Assembly (NCBI GenBank): GCA_001695595.3
Contig: MBPM02000067.1
Coordinates: 1-64,000 of the forward strand
DNA: 64,000 nt
Reading direction: 5' to 3'
Origin: Plasmopara viticola
Taxonomy: Eukaryota; Oomycota; Peronosporomycetes; Peronosporales; Peronosporaceae
The position numbers were made by a program, and so were the translations under genes. The number at the start of each line of letters is the position of its first letter. Within the stretch, counting starts at the first letter, position 1. Of this stretch, positions 24,628 to 37,589 are shown piece by piece. Below the pieces are notes generated by a model, which saw only the letters and a program-made list of their open reading frames with translations, was not told the origin of the DNA and ran no database searches.

Positions 24628-27600
24628 CAGCGTCTCGACGCCTTAAAAGTAAGCTTATACACTGCGTTGTGGCTCTATTGCGTCTGTGCATGTCTATACG
24701 ATAGAAAGGACGTATCTGTGGCCATAGCGCGTCTCAGTGCGTCAAAAGAATGCTTATACATTGCGTTGTGGCTTAAATACGCCTGTGCATGTCTAGACCG
24801 AAAGAAAGGACGTATCGGTGGCCATAAAGCGTCTAAGCGCGTCAAAAGAATGCGAGTACACTGCACTGTGGCTTAACTACGTCTGTGCATGTCTAGAGCG
24901 ACAAAAAGGACCTATCTGTGGCCACACAGCGTCTCAGCGCGTCAAAAGAATGCTGATACACTTCGTTGTGGCAATCTTTCGTCTGTGCATGTCTAGACTG
25001 ATAAAAAGGACTTATCTGTGGCCATACAGCGTCTCAGCGCTTCAAAAGATTGCGTGTACACTGTGTTTTGGCTATATTGCGTCTGGGCATGTCTAGACCG
25101 ATTGCAAGGACGTATCTGGAACCATTCAGCGTCTCAGCTCGTCAAATAAATGCTTATACACTACGATTTGGCTCTATTGCGTCTGTGCATTTCAAGACCG
25201 ATAGAAAGAACGTATCGGTAACCATTCAGCGTTTCAGCTCGTTAAAAGAATGCTTATACACTTCGTTGTGGCTTAATTTCGTCTGTGCATGTCTAGACCG
25301 ATAGAAAGGACGTATCTGTGGCCATACAGCGTCTCAGCGCTTCAAAGGAATGCGTGTACACTGTGTTGTGGCTATATTGCGTCTATGCATGTCTAGACCG
25401 ATTGCAAGGACGTATCTGGAACCATTCAGCGTCTCAGCTCGTCAAATAAATGCTTATACACTGCGTTGTGGCTCTATTGCGTCTATGCATTTCTAGACCG
25501 ATAGAAAGGACGTATCTGTAACCATTCAGCGTTTCAGCTCGTTAAAAGAATGCTTATACACTTCGTTGTGGCTTAATTTCGTCTGTGCATGTCTAGACCG
25601 ATAGAAAGGACGTATCTGTGGCCATACAGCGTCAAAGCGCTTCAAAGGAATGCGTGTACACTGTGTTGTGGCTATATTGCGTCTATGCATGTCTAGACCG
25701 ATTGCAAGGACGTATCTGGAACCATTCAGCGTCTTAGCTCGTCAAATAAATGCTTATACACTGCGTTGTGGCTCTATTGCGTCTATGCATTTCTAGACCG
25801 ATAGTAAGGACGCATCTGTAACCATTCAGCGTTTCAGCTCGTTAAAAGAATGCTTATACACTTCGTTGTGGCTTAATTTCGTCTGTGCATGTCTAGACCG
25901 ATAGAAAAGACGTATCTGTGGCCATACAGCGTCTCAGCGCGTCAAAAGAATGCGTGTACACTGCGTTGTGGCTCATTTGCGTCTGTGCGTGTCTAGACCG
26001 ATAGCAAGGACGTATCTGTAACCATTCCGCGTCTCAGCGCGTCAAAAGAATGCGTGTACTTTGCGTTGTGACTTAACTACGTCTGTGCATGTCTAGACCG
26101 ATAAAAAGGACGTATATGTGGCCATACAGCGTCGCAGCGTTCCAAAAGAATTTTTATACACTGTGTTATGGCTCTATTGCGTCTATGCATGTCTAGACCG
26201 ATAGAAAGGACGTATCTGTGGCCATAGCGCGTCTTAGCGCGTCAAAAGAATGCCTATACACTTCGTTGTGGCTTAAATACGCCTGTGCATGTCTACACCG
26301 AAAGAAAGGACGTATCTTTAGCCATACAGCATCTCAGCTCTTTAAAAGTATGCTTATACACTGCGCTGTGGCTCTATTGCGTCTGTGCATGTCTAAACAG
26401 ATAGAAAGGACGTATCTGAGGCCATAGCGCGTCTCAGCGCGTCAAAAGAATGCTTATACACTGCGTTGTGGCTTAACTACGTCTGTGCATGTCTAGATCA
26501 ATAGAAAGGACGTATCTGTGGCCATACAGCGTCTCAGCGCGTCAAAAGATTACTTATACACTGCTTTGTGGCTCTATTGCATTTGTGCATTTCTAGACCG
26601 ATAGAAACGACGTATCAGTTGCCATACAGCGTCTCAGCGCTTCAAGGAATCCTTATACACTTCGTTGTGGCTTAACTACGTCAGTGCACGTTTAGACCGA
26701 TAGAAAGGACTCATCTGTAACCATTTAGCGTATCAGCTTGTCAAAAGAATGCGTGTACACTGCGTTGTGGCTTAACTACGTCTGGGCATGTCGATATCGA
26801 TAGAAAGGACGTATCTGTGGCCATACAGCGTCTCCGCGCGTCAAAAGAATGCTTATACACTACGTTTTGGCTCTATTGCGTCTGTGCATGTCTAGACCCG
26901 TTGAAATGACGTGTCGGTGGCCATACAGCGTCTCAGCGCTTTAAAAGTATGTTATACACTGCATTGTGGCTCTATTGCGTCTGTGCATGTCTAGACAGAT
27001 AGAAAGGACGTATCTGAGGCCATAGCGCGTCTCAGCGCGTCAAAAGAATGCCTGTACACTGCGTTGTGGCTTAACTACGTCTGTGCATGTCTAGATCAAA
27101 AGAAAGGACGTATCTGTGGCCATACAGCGTTTTAGCGCGTCAAAAGATTACTTATACACTGCTTTGTGGCTCTATTGCATTTGTGCATTTCTAGACCGAT
27201 AGAAACGACGTATCAGTTGCCATACAGTGTCTCAGCGCTTCAAAGGAATCCTTATACACTTAGTTGTGGCTTAACTACGTCTGTGCACGTTTAGACCGAT
27301 AGAAAGGACTCATCTGTAACCATTTAGCGTATCAGCTTGTCAAAAGAATGCGTGTACACTGCGTTGTGGCTTAACTACGTCTGGGCATGTCTTTATCGAT
27401 AGAAAGGACGTATCTGTGGCCATACAGCGTCTCAGCGCGTCAAAAGAATGCTTATACACTGCATTGTGGCTCTATTGCGTCTGTGCATGTCTAGACAGAT
27501 AGAAAGGACGTATCTGAGGCCATAGCGCGTCTCAGCGCGTCAAAAGAATGCCTGTACACTGCGTTGTGGCTTAACTACGTCTGGGCATGTCTTTATCGAT

Positions 27601-27930
27601 AGAAAGGACGTATCTGTGGCCATACAGCGTCTCAGCGCGTCAAAAGATTACTTATACACTGCTTTGTGGCTCTATTGCATTTGTGCATTTCTAGACCGAT
27701 AGAAACGACGTATCAGTTGCCATACAGCGTCTCAGCGCTTGCGCTTCAAAGGAATCCGTATACACTTCGTTGTGGCTTAACTACGTCTGTGCACGTTTAG
27801 ACCGATAGAAAGGACTCATCTGTAACAATTTAGCGTATCATATTGTCAAAAGAATGCGTGTACACTGCGTTGTGGCTTAACTACGTCTGGGCATGTCGAT
27901 ATCGATAGAAAGGACGTATCTGTGGCCATA
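24628..27930. repeat. 3,303-bp HOR unit (33 monomers), second copy
   Basis: CTCGACGCC markers at 24,634 and 27,937 bound the unit. It parallels 13,424-16,727 throughout, including the trimer block and the GATTACTTATACACTGC monomers at 26,549, 27,147 and 27,647. One patch near 27,580-27,600 reads GGGCATGTCTTTATCG where the sister copies at 16,390 and 30,595 read GTGCATGTCTAGATCATT, suggesting local conversion from the monomer group 200 bp upstream. Confidence 0.84.
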
Positions 27931-30900
27931 CAGCGTCTCGACGCCTTAAAAGTAAGCTTATACACTGCGTTGTGGCTCTATTGCGTCTGTGCATGTCTAG
28001 ACCGATAGAAAGGACGTATCTGTGGCCATAGCGCGTCTCAGTGCGTCAAAAGAATGCTTATACATTGCGATGTGGCTTAAATACGCCTGTGCATGTCTAG
28101 ACCGAAAGAAAGGACGTATCGGTGGCCATAAAGCGTCTAAGCGCGTCAAAAGAATGCGAGTACACTGCACTGTGGCTTAACTACGTCTGTGCATGTCTAG
28201 AGCGACAAAAAGGACCTATCTGTGGCCACACAGCGTCTCAGCGCGTCAAAAGAATGCTGATACACTTCGTTGTGGCTTAATTTCGTCTGTGCATGTCTAG
28301 ACCGATAGAAAGGACGTATCTGTGGCCATACAGCGTCTCAGCGCTTCAAAGGAATGCGTGTACACTGTGTTGTGGCTATATTGCGTCTATGCATGTCTAG
28401 ACCGATTGCAAGGACGTATCTGGAACCATTCAGCGTCTCAGCTCGTCAAATAAATGCTTATACACTGCGTTGTGGCTCTATTGCGTCTATGCATTTCTAG
28501 ACCGATAGAAAGGACGTATCTGTAACCATTCAGCGTTTCAGCTCGTTAAAAGAATGCTTATACACTTCGTTGTGGCTTAATTTCGTCTGTGCATGTCTAG
28601 ACCGATAGAAAGGACGTATCTGTGGCCATACAGCGTCAAAGCGCTTCAAAGGAATGCGTGTACACTGTGTTGTGGCTATATTGCGTCTATGCATGTCTAG
28701 ACCGATTGCAAGGACGTATCTGGAACCATTCAGCGTCTTAGCTCGTCAAATAAATGCTTATACACTGCGTTGTGGCTCTATTGCGTCTATGCATTTCTAG
28801 ACCGATAGTAAGGACGCATCTGTAAGCATTCAGCGTTTCAGCTCGTTAAAAGAATGCTTATACACTTCGTTGTGGCTTAATTTCGTCTGTGCATGTCTAG
28901 ACCGATAGAAAAGACGTATCTGTGGCCATACAGCGTCTCAGCGCGTCAAAAGAATGCGTGTACACTGCGTTGTGGCTCATTTGCGTCTGTGCGTGTCTAG
29001 ACCGATAGCAAGGACGTATCTGTAACCATTCCGCGTCTCAGCGCGTCAAAAGAATGCGTGTACTTTGCGTTGTGACTTAACTACGTCTGTGCATGTCTAG
29101 ACCGATAAAAAGGACGTATATGTGGCCATACAGCGTCGCAGCGTTCCAAAAGAATTTTTATACACTGTGTTATGGCTCTATTGCGTCTATGCATGTCTAG
29201 ACCGATAGAAAGGACGTATCTGTGGCCATAGCGCGTCTTAGCGCGTCAAAAGAATGCCTATACACTTCGTTGTGGCTTAAATACGCCTGTGCATGTCTAC
29301 ACCGAAAGAAAGGACGTATCTTTAGCCATACAGCATCTCAGCTCTTTAAAAGTATGCTTATACACTGCGCTGTGGCTCTATTGCGTCTGTGCATGTCTAA
29401 ACAGATAGAAAGGACGTATCTGAGGCCATAGCGCGTCTCAGCGCGTCAAAAGAATGCTTATACACTGCGTTGTGGCTTAACTACGTCTGTGCATGTCTAG
29501 ATCAATAGAAAGGACGTATCTGTGGCCATACAGCGTCTCAGCGCGTCAAAAGATTACTTATACACTGCTTTGTGGCTCTATTGCATTTGTGCATTTCTAG
29601 ACCGATAGAAACGACGTATCAGTTGCCATACAGCGTCTCAGCGCTTCAAGGAATCCTTATACACTTCGTTGTGGCTTAACTACGTCAGTGCACGTTTAGA
29701 CCGATAGAAAGGACTCATCTGTAACCATTTAGCGTATCAGCTTGTCAAAAGAATGCGTGTACACTGCGTTGTGGCTTAACTACGTCTGGGCATGTCGATA
29801 TCGATAGAAAGGACGTATCTGTGGCCATACAGCGTCTCCGCGCGTCAAAAGAATGCTTATACACTACGTTTTGGCTCTATTGCGTCTGTGCATGTCTAGA
29901 CCCGTTGAAATGACGTGTCGGTGGCCATACAGCGTCTCAGCGCTTTAAAAGTATGTTATACACTGCATTGTGGCTCTATTGCGTCTGTGCATGTCTAGAC
30001 AGATAGAAAGGACGTATCTGAGGCCATAGCGCGTCTCAGCGCGTCAAAAGAATGCCTGTACACTGCGTTGTGGCTTAACTACGTCTGTGCATGTCTAGAT
30101 CAAAAGAAAGGACGTATCTGTGGCCATACAGCGTTTTAGCGCGTCAAAAGATTACTTATACACTGCTTTGTGGCTCTATTGCATTTGTGCATTTCTAGAC
30201 CGATAGAAACGACGTATCAGTTGCCATACAGTGTCTCAGCGCTTCAAAGGAATCCTTATACACTTAGTTGTGGCTTAACTACGTCTGTGCACGTTTAGAC
30301 CGATAGAAAGGACTCATCTGTAACCATTTAGCGTATCAGCTTGTCAAAAGAATGCGTGTACACTGCGTTGTGGCTTAACTACGTCTGGGCATGTCTTTAT
30401 CGATAGAAAGGACGTATCTGTGGCCATACAGCGTCTCAGCGCGTCAAAAGAATGCTTATACACTGCATTGTGGCTCTATTGCGTCTGTGCATGTCTAGAC
30501 AGATAGAAAGGACGTATCTGAGGCCATAGCGCGTCTCAGCGCGTCAAAAGAATGCCTGTACACTGCGTTGTGGCTTAACTACGTCTGTGCATGTCTAGAT
30601 CATTAGAAAGGACGTATCTGTGGCCATACAGCGTCTCAGCGCGTCAAAAGATTACTTATACACTGCTTTGTGGCTCTATTGCATTTGCGCATTTCTAGAC
30701 CGATAGAAACGACGTATCAGTTGCCATACAGCGTCTCAGCGCTTGCGCTTCAAAGGAATCCGTATACACTTCGTTGTGGCTTAACTACGTCTGTGCACGT
30801 TTAGACCGATAGAAAGGACTCATCTGAACCAATTTAGCGTATCATATTGTCAAAAGAATGCGTGTACACTGCGTTGTGGCTTAACTACGTCTGGGCATGT

Positions 30901-30945
30901 CGATATCGACAGAAAGGACGTATCTGTGGCCATACAGCGTCTCAG
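27931..30945. repeat. ~3.0-kb HOR unit, third copy, one trimer shorter
   Basis: From CTCGACGCC (27,937) to the monomer at 29,222 is 1,285 bp. The same interval is 1,585 bp from 13,435 and 1,584 bp from 24,634, so this copy lacks one 300-bp trimer. From 25,261 and 28,265 rightward the two neighbouring copies align at a constant offset of 3,004. The match ends near 30,945, where the expected CTCGACGCC monomer is replaced by CTCAGCGCGTCAAAAG. Confidence 0.85.
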
Positions 30946-31079
30946 CGCGTCAAAAGAATGCTTATACACTACGTTTTGGCTCTATTGCGTCTGTGCATGT
31001 CGAGACCCGTTGAAATGACGTGTCTGTGGCCATACAGCGTCTCAGCGCTTTAAAAGTATGTTATACACTGCATTGTGGC

Positions 31080-31544
31080 TCTATTGCGTCTGTGCACGTC
31101 TAGACCGATAGAAAGGACGTATCTGTGGCCATACAGCGTCTCAGCGCTTCAAAGGAATGCTTATTCACTGCGTTGTGACTTAACTACGTCTTTGCATGTC
31201 TAGACCGATAGAAAGGACCTATCTATGGCCATACAGCGTCTCAGCGCTTCAAACCAATGCGTGTACACTGGGATGTGGCTCTACTACGTCTGTGCATGTC
31301 TCGACTGATAGAAAGGACGTATCTGTGGCCATACAGCGTCTCAGCGCGTCAAAAGAATGCTTATACACTGCGTTGTGGCTCTATTGCGTTTGTGCATGTC
31401 TAGACCGATAGAAAGGACGTATCTGTGGCCATACAGCGTCTCAGCGCCTCAAAACTTTGCTTATACACTGCGTTGTGGTTTAACTACGTCTGTGCATGTC
31501 TAGACCAAAAGAAAGGACGTATCAGGGGCCATACAGCGTCTCAG
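31080..31544. repeat. Transition monomers between left subfamily and mixed region
   Basis: These monomers are still 100 bp and in register but show no obvious HOR. The types with TCAAACCAATGCG and GGGATGTGGCTCTACTACG reappear around 32.6 kb. The left-hand subfamily, rich in CTCGTCAAAAG, ends here. Confidence 0.7.
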
Positions 31545-32345
31545 CGCTTCAAACGTATGCTTATACACTACGTTGTGGCTGTATTGCGTCTGTGCATGTC
31601 TAGACCGATAGAAGGGACGTATCTGGGGCCAACGAGCGTCTCAGTGCGTCAAAAGAATGCGTGTACACAGCGTTGTGGCTTAACTACGTTTGTGCATGTC
31701 TCGACCGATAGAAAAGACGTATCTGTGGCTATACAGCGTCTCAGCGCTTCAAAAGTATACGTGTACACTGCGATGTGGCTCTATTGCGTCTGTGCTTGTC
31801 TAGACCGAAAAAATGGACGTATCTGTGGCCATACAGCGTCTCAGCGCGTCAAAAGAATGCGTTTACACTGCGTTGTGGCTCTATTGCATCTGTTTATGTC
31901 AAGACCGAGCGCAAGGACGTATCTGTAACCATTCAGCGTCTCAGCTCGCCAAATGAATGCGTGTACACTGCGTAGTGGCTCAACTACATCTGTGCATGTC
32001 GAGACCGATAAAAAGGACGTATCTGGGGCCATACAGCGTCTCAGCGCTTCAAACGTATGCGTGTACACTGCGATGTGGCTCTATTGCGTCTGTGCTTGTC
32101 TAGACCGAAAAAACGGACGTATCTGTGGCCATACAGCGTCCCAGCGCGTCAAAAGAATGCATGTAAACTGCGTTGCGGCTCCATTGCATCTGTTTATGTC
32201 AAGACCGAGCGCAAGGACGTATCTGTAACCATTCAGCGTCTCAGCTCGCCAAAAGAATGCGTGCACACTGTGTAGTGGCTCAACTACGTCTGTGCATGTC
32301 GAGACCGATAAAAAGGACGTATCTGGGGCCATACAGCGTCTTAGC
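31545..32345. repeat. 300-bp trimer block, copy 1
   Basis: The marker AGACCGAGCGCAAGG at 31,902 and 32,202 defines a 300-bp unit of three monomer types, marked by TGCTTGTCTAGACCGAAAA, GCATCTGTTTATGTC and CATGTCGAGACCGATAAAAAG. The block recurs 1,999 bp downstream. Because 300 bp is in frame, long open frames arise here (for example 31,425-31,928) without evidence of coding. Confidence 0.85.
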
Positions 32346-33544
32346 GCTTCAAAGGAATGCTTATACACTGCATTGTGGCTTAACTACGTCTGTGCATGTC
32401 TAAACCGATAAAAAGGACGTATCTGTGGCCATACAGCGTCTCAGCGCTTCAAACGTTTGCTTACATACTGCGTTGTGGCTCTATTGCGTCTGTGCATGTC
32501 TAGACCGATAGAAAGGACATATCTGTGGCCATAGAGTGTCTCAGCGCTTCCAATGAATGCTTATACACTGCGTTGTGGCTTAACTACGTCTTCGCATGTC
32601 TAGACCGATAGAAAGGACCTATCTGTGGTCATACAGCGTCTCAGCGCTTCAAAATAATGCGTGTACACTGGGATGTGGCTCTACTACGTCTCTGCATGTC
32701 TAGACCGATAGAAAGGACGTATCTGTGGCCATACAGCGTCTCAGCTCGTCAAAACTATGCTTATACACTGCGTTGTGGTTAAACTACGTCTGTGCATGTC
32801 TAGACCGATAGAAAGGACGTATCTGCAACCATTCAGCGTCTCAGCTTGTCAAAAGAATGCTTATACACTGCGTTGAGGATCTATTGTGTCTGTGCATGTC
32901 TAGACCCGTTGAAATGACCTTCTTTGGCCATACAGCGTCTCAGCGCGTCAAAAGAAAGCGTGTACACTGCGTTGTGGCTTAACTACGTTTGTCCATGTCT
33001 AGACCGATAGCAAGGACGTATCTGTGGCCATACAGCGTCTCAGCGCTTCAAAAGAATGCTTATACACTTCGTTGTGGCTCTATTGCGTCTGTGTATGGCT
33101 AGACCGATAGAAGGGACGTATCTGGGGCCATACGGCGTCTCATCGCGTCAAAAGAACACGTGTACACTGCGTTGTGGCTCTATTGCGTCTGTGCATGTCT
33201 AGACCGATAGCAAGGACGTATCTGAAACCTTTCAGCGTCTCAGCTCGTCAAACGAATGCGTGTACATTGCGTTGTGGCTTAACTACGTTCGCGGATGTCT
33301 AGACCGATAGAAAGGACGTATCTGTGGCCATACAGCATCTCAGCGCTTCAAAAGTATGCTTGTACACCGCGTTGTGGCTCTATTGTGTCTTTGCATGTCT
33401 AGAACGATAGCAAGGACGTATCTGTAACCATACAGCGTCTCAGCGCGTCAAAAGAAAACGTGTACACTGCGTTGTGGCTTAACTTCGTCTGTGCATGTCG
33501 AGACCAATTAAAAGGACGTATCTGTGGCCATACAGCGTCTCAGC
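32346..33544. repeat. Mixed monomers without clear HOR
   Basis: About twelve monomers of several types sit between the two trimer blocks, including AGACCCGTTGAAATGACC near 32,902 and GAAGGGACGTATCTGGGGCC near 33,110. I see no unit longer than one monomer repeated inside. One monomer near 32,916 is slightly short (CTTCTTTGGCC). Confidence 0.65.
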
Positions 33545-34345
33545 GCTTCAAAAGTATGCTTATACACTACTTTGTGGCTGTATTGCGTCTGTGCATGTCT
33601 AGACCGATAGAAGGGACGTATCTGGGGCCAAAGAGCGTCTCAGTGCGTCAAAAGAATGCGTGTACACAGCGTTGTGGCTTAACTACGTTTGTGCATGTCT
33701 CGACCGATAGAAAAGACGTATCTGTGGCCATACAGCGTCTCAGCGCTTCAAAAGTATTCGTGTACACTGCGATGTGGCTCTATTGCGTCTGTGCTTGTCT
33801 AGACCGAAAAAATGGACGTATCTGTGGTCATACAGCGTCTCAGCGCGTCAAAAGAATGCGTGTACACTGTGTTGTGGCTCTATTGCATCTGTTTATGTCA
33901 AGACCGAGCGCAAGGACGTATCTGTAACCATTCAGCGTCTCAGCTCGCCAAAAGAATGCGTGTACACTGCGTAGTGGCTCAACTACATCTGTGCATGTCG
34001 AGACCGATAAAAAGGACGTATCTGGGGCCATACAGCGTCTCAGCGCTTCAAAAGTATACGTGTACACTGCGATGTGGCTCTATTGCGTCTGTGCTTGTCT
34101 AGACCGAAAAAATGGACGTATCTGTGGCCATACAGCGTCTCAGCGCGTCAAAAGAATGCGTGTACACTGCGTTGTTGCTCTATTGCATCTGTTTATGTCA
34201 AGACCGAGCGCAAGGACGTATATGTAACCATTCAGCGTCTCAGCTCGCCAAAAGAATGCGTGTACACTGCGTAGTGGCTCAACTACGTCTGTGCATGTCG
34301 AGACCGATAAAAAGGACGTATCTGGGGCCATACAGCGTCTCAGCG
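33545..34345. repeat. 300-bp trimer block, copy 2
   Basis: Partner of 31,545-32,345 at offset 1,999. AGACCGAGCGCAAGG sits at 33,901 and 34,201, and GAAGGGACGTATCTGGGGCC starts at 33,610 (31,611 in copy 1). Scattered substitutions separate the copies, more than between the left-hand HORs. Confidence 0.83.
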
Positions 34346-34590
34346 CTTCAAAAGAATGCTTATACACTGCGTTGTGGCTTAATTGCGTCTGGGTATGGCT
34401 AGACCGATAGAAAGGACGTATCTAGGGTCAAAGAGCGTCTCAGCGCGTCAAAAGAATGCGTGTACACTGCGTTGTGGCTCTATTGCGTCTGTGCATGTCT
34501 TGACTGATAGAAAGGACATATTTGTGGCCATAGAGCGTCTCAGCGCTTCCAATGAATGCGTGTACACTGCGTTGTGGACTAATTACGTCT
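34346..34590. repeat. Mixed monomers preceding the 9-mer
   Basis: Two to three in-register monomers, with GGGTATGGCTAGACC and CATCTTGACTGATAG-like variants, do not repeat locally. They mark the change from GGCCATACAGCG to GGCCGTACATCG monomers. Confidence 0.6.
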
Positions 34591-36391
34591 GTGCCTGTCC
34601 AGACCGATAGAAAGGACGTATCTGTGGCCGTACATCGTCTCAGCGCTTTAAAAGAATGCGTGTACCCTGCGTTGTAGCTCTATTGCGTCTGTGCATGTCT
34701 AGACCGATAGAAAGGTTGTATTTGTGGCCGTACATCGTCTCAGCGCTTCAAAAGAATGCGTGTACACTGCGTTGTGGCTTGACTACGTCTGTGCATGTCT
34801 GGATCGATAGAAAGGACGTATCTTTGGCCATACAGCGTCTCAGCGCGTCAAAAAAATGCGTGTACACTGCGTTGTGGCACCAGTGCGTCTGTGCAGGTCT
34901 AGACCGATACAAAGGACGTACCTGTGGCCATACATCGTCTCAGCATGTTAGAAGAATGCGTGTACACTGCGTTGTAGCTTGACTACGTCTGTGCAGTTCT
35001 GGATCGATAGAACGGACGTATCTTTGGCCATACAGCGTCTCAGCGCTTCCAAAGAATGCTTAAAAACTGCGTTGGTGCTCCACTGTGTCTGTGCATGTCT
35101 AGACCAATTATAAGGACGTATCTGTCGCCATACAGCTACTCAGCGCGTCGAAAGAATGCTTGTACATTGGGTTGTGGCACCAGTGCGTCTGTGCATGTTC
35201 AGACTGATACAAAGGACGTACCTGTGGCCGTACATCGTTTCAGCGCATTTAAAAAATGTGTGTACACTGCGTTGTGGCTTGACTACGTCTGTACAAAGTC
35301 TGAACCGATACAAAGGACGTACATGTTGCCGTACATCGTCTCAGCGCTTCAAAAGAATGCGTGTACACTGCGTTGTGACTCTATTGCGTCTGTGCATGTC
35401 TAGACCGATACAAAGGACATACATGTGGCCGTACATCGTCTCAGCGCGTCAAAAGAATGCGTTTACACTGCGTTGTGGCCTAACTACGTCTGTGCCTGTC
35501 CAGACCGATAGAAAGGACGTATCTGTGGCCGTACATCGTCTCAGCGCTTTAAAAGAATACGTGTACCCTGCGTTGTAGCTCTATTGCGTCTGTGCATGTC
35601 TAGACCGATATAAAGGTTGTATCTGTGGCCGTACATCGTCTCAGCGCTTCAAAAGAAAACGTGTACACTGCGTTGTGGCTTGACTACGTCTGTGCATGTC
35701 TGGATCGATAGAAAGGACGTATCTTTGGCCATACAGCGTCTCAGCGCGTCAAAAAAATTCGTGTACACTGCGTTGTGGCACCAGTGCGTCTGTGCAGGTC
35801 TAGACCGATACAAAGGACGTACCTGTGGCCATACATCGTCTCAGCATGTTAGAAGAATGCGTGTACACTGCGTTGTGGCTTGACTACGTCTGTGCAGTTC
35901 TGGATCGATAGAACGGACGTATCTTTGGCCATACAGCGTCTCAGCGCTTCCAAAGAATGCTTAAAAATGCGTTGGTGCTCCACTGTGTCTGTGCATGTCT
36001 AGACCAATTATAAGGACGTATCTGTCGCCATACAGCTACTCAGCGCGTCGAAAGAATGCTTGTACATTGGGTTGTGGCACCAGTGCGTCTGTGCATGTTC
36101 AGACTGATACAAAGGACGTACCTGTGGCCGTACATCGTCTCAACGCATTTAAAAAATGTGTGTACACTGCGTTGTGGCTTGGCTACGTCTGTACAAAGTC
36201 TGAACCGATACAAAGGACGTACATGTGGCCGTACATCGTCTCAGCGCTTCAAAAGAATGCGTGTACACTGCGTTGTGACTCTATTGCGTCTATGCATGTC
36301 TAGACCGATCCAAAGGACATACCTGTGGCCGTACATCGTCTCAGCGCGTCAAAAGAATGCGTTTACACTGCGTTGTGGCCTAACTACGTCT
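34591..36391. repeat. ~900-bp HOR (9 monomers), two copies
   Basis: GTGCCTGTCCAGACC at 34,591, 35,492 and 36,392 bounds two units of 901 and 900 bp. Diagnostic monomers carry GTGGCACCAGTGCG, GATAGAACGGACGTATCTTT, TTAAAAACTGCGTTGGTGC and GTACAAAGTCTGAACCG. The second unit has a 1-bp deletion near 35,965 (TTAAAAATGCG). Confidence 0.88.
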
Positions 36392-36960
36392 GTGCCTGTC
36401 CAGACCGATAGAAAGGACGTATCTGTGGCCGTACATCGTCTCAGCGCGTCAAAAGAATGCGTGTACACTGCGTTGTGGCTTAACTACGTCTGTGCATGTC
36501 CAGACCGATAGAAAGGACGTATCTGTGGTCGTACATCGTTTCAGCGCTTCAAAAGAATGCTTGTACACTTCGTTGTGGCTTAATTGCGTCGGGGCATGTC
36601 TAGACCAATAGAAAGAACGTATCTGTGGCCATACAGCGTCTCAGCGCGTCAAAAGAATCCGTGTACACTGCGTTGTGGCTCTATTGCGTCTGTGCATGTC
36701 TAGACCGATAAAAAGGACGTATCTGAAACCATTCAGCGTCTAAGCTCGTCAAATGAATGTGTGTACACTGCGTTGTAGCCCTATCGCGTCTGTGCATGTC
36801 TAGACCCGTTGAAAGGACGTATCCGCGGTCATACAGCGTCTCAGCTCTCCAAAAGAATGCTTATACACTGCGTTGTGGCTTTATTGCGTCTGTGCATGTT
36901 CAGACCGATAGAAAGGATGTATCTGTAACCATTCAGCGTCTCAGCTCGTCAAAAGAATGC
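36392..36960. repeat. Mixed monomers between 9-mer and dimer arrays
   Basis: Five to six monomers, some with GGCCGTACATCG and some with the left-type CTCGTCAAATG, show no internal higher-order unit. One has AGACCCGTTGAAAGG, a variant also seen at 15.7, 26.9, 29.9 and 32.9 kb. Confidence 0.6.
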
Positions 36961-37551
36961 GTGTACACTGCGTTGTGGCTTAACTTCGTCGTGCATGTCA
37001 AGACCGATAAAAGGATGATCTGGGGTCATACAGCGTCTCAGCGCTTCAAAAGAATGCGTGTGCACTGGGTTGTGGCTTAATTACGTCTGTGCACTTCAAG
37101 ACCGATAGAAAGGCCGTATCCGTGGATGTACATCGTCTCAGCGCTTCTAAAGATTGCGTGTACACTGCGTTGTGGCTTAACTTCGTCGTGCATGTCAAGA
37201 CCGATAAAAGGATGATCTGGGGTCATACAGCGTCTCAGCGCTTCAAAAGAATGCGTGTGCACTGGGTTGTGGTTTAATTACGTCTGTGCACTTCAAGACC
37301 GATAGAAAGGACGTATCCGTGGATGTACATCGTCTCAGCGCTTCTAAAGATTGCGTGTACACTGCGTTGTGGCTTAACTTCGTCGTGCATGTCAAGACCG
37401 ATAAAAGGATTATCTGGGGTCATACAGCGTCTCAGCGCTTCAAAAGAATGCGTGTGCACTGGGTTGTGGCTTAATTACGTCTGTGCACTTCAAGACCGAT
37501 AGAAAGGACGTATCCGTGGATGTACATCGTCTCAGCGCTTCTAAAGATTGC
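36961..37551. repeat. 197-bp dimer, three tandem copies
   Basis: Units start at 36,961, 37,158 and 37,355. Each pairs a shortened ~97-bp monomer (TTCGTCGTGCATG, GATAAAAGGAT) with a 100-bp monomer (GCACTTCAAGACC, CGTGGATGTACATCG). The three are nearly identical, with GGCCGTATCC or GGACGTATCC and GGATGATC or GGATTATC among the few differences. This is the only clear dimer array in the window. Confidence 0.92.
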
Positions 37552-37589
37552 GTGTACACTGCGTTGTGGCTTAACTATGTCTGTGCATG

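Noticed and set aside
31425..31928. 167-codon open frame and its relative at 33,460-33,927
   Set aside because: Both lie on duplicated 300-bp trimers. A repeat whose length is a multiple of three propagates any open frame without selection.
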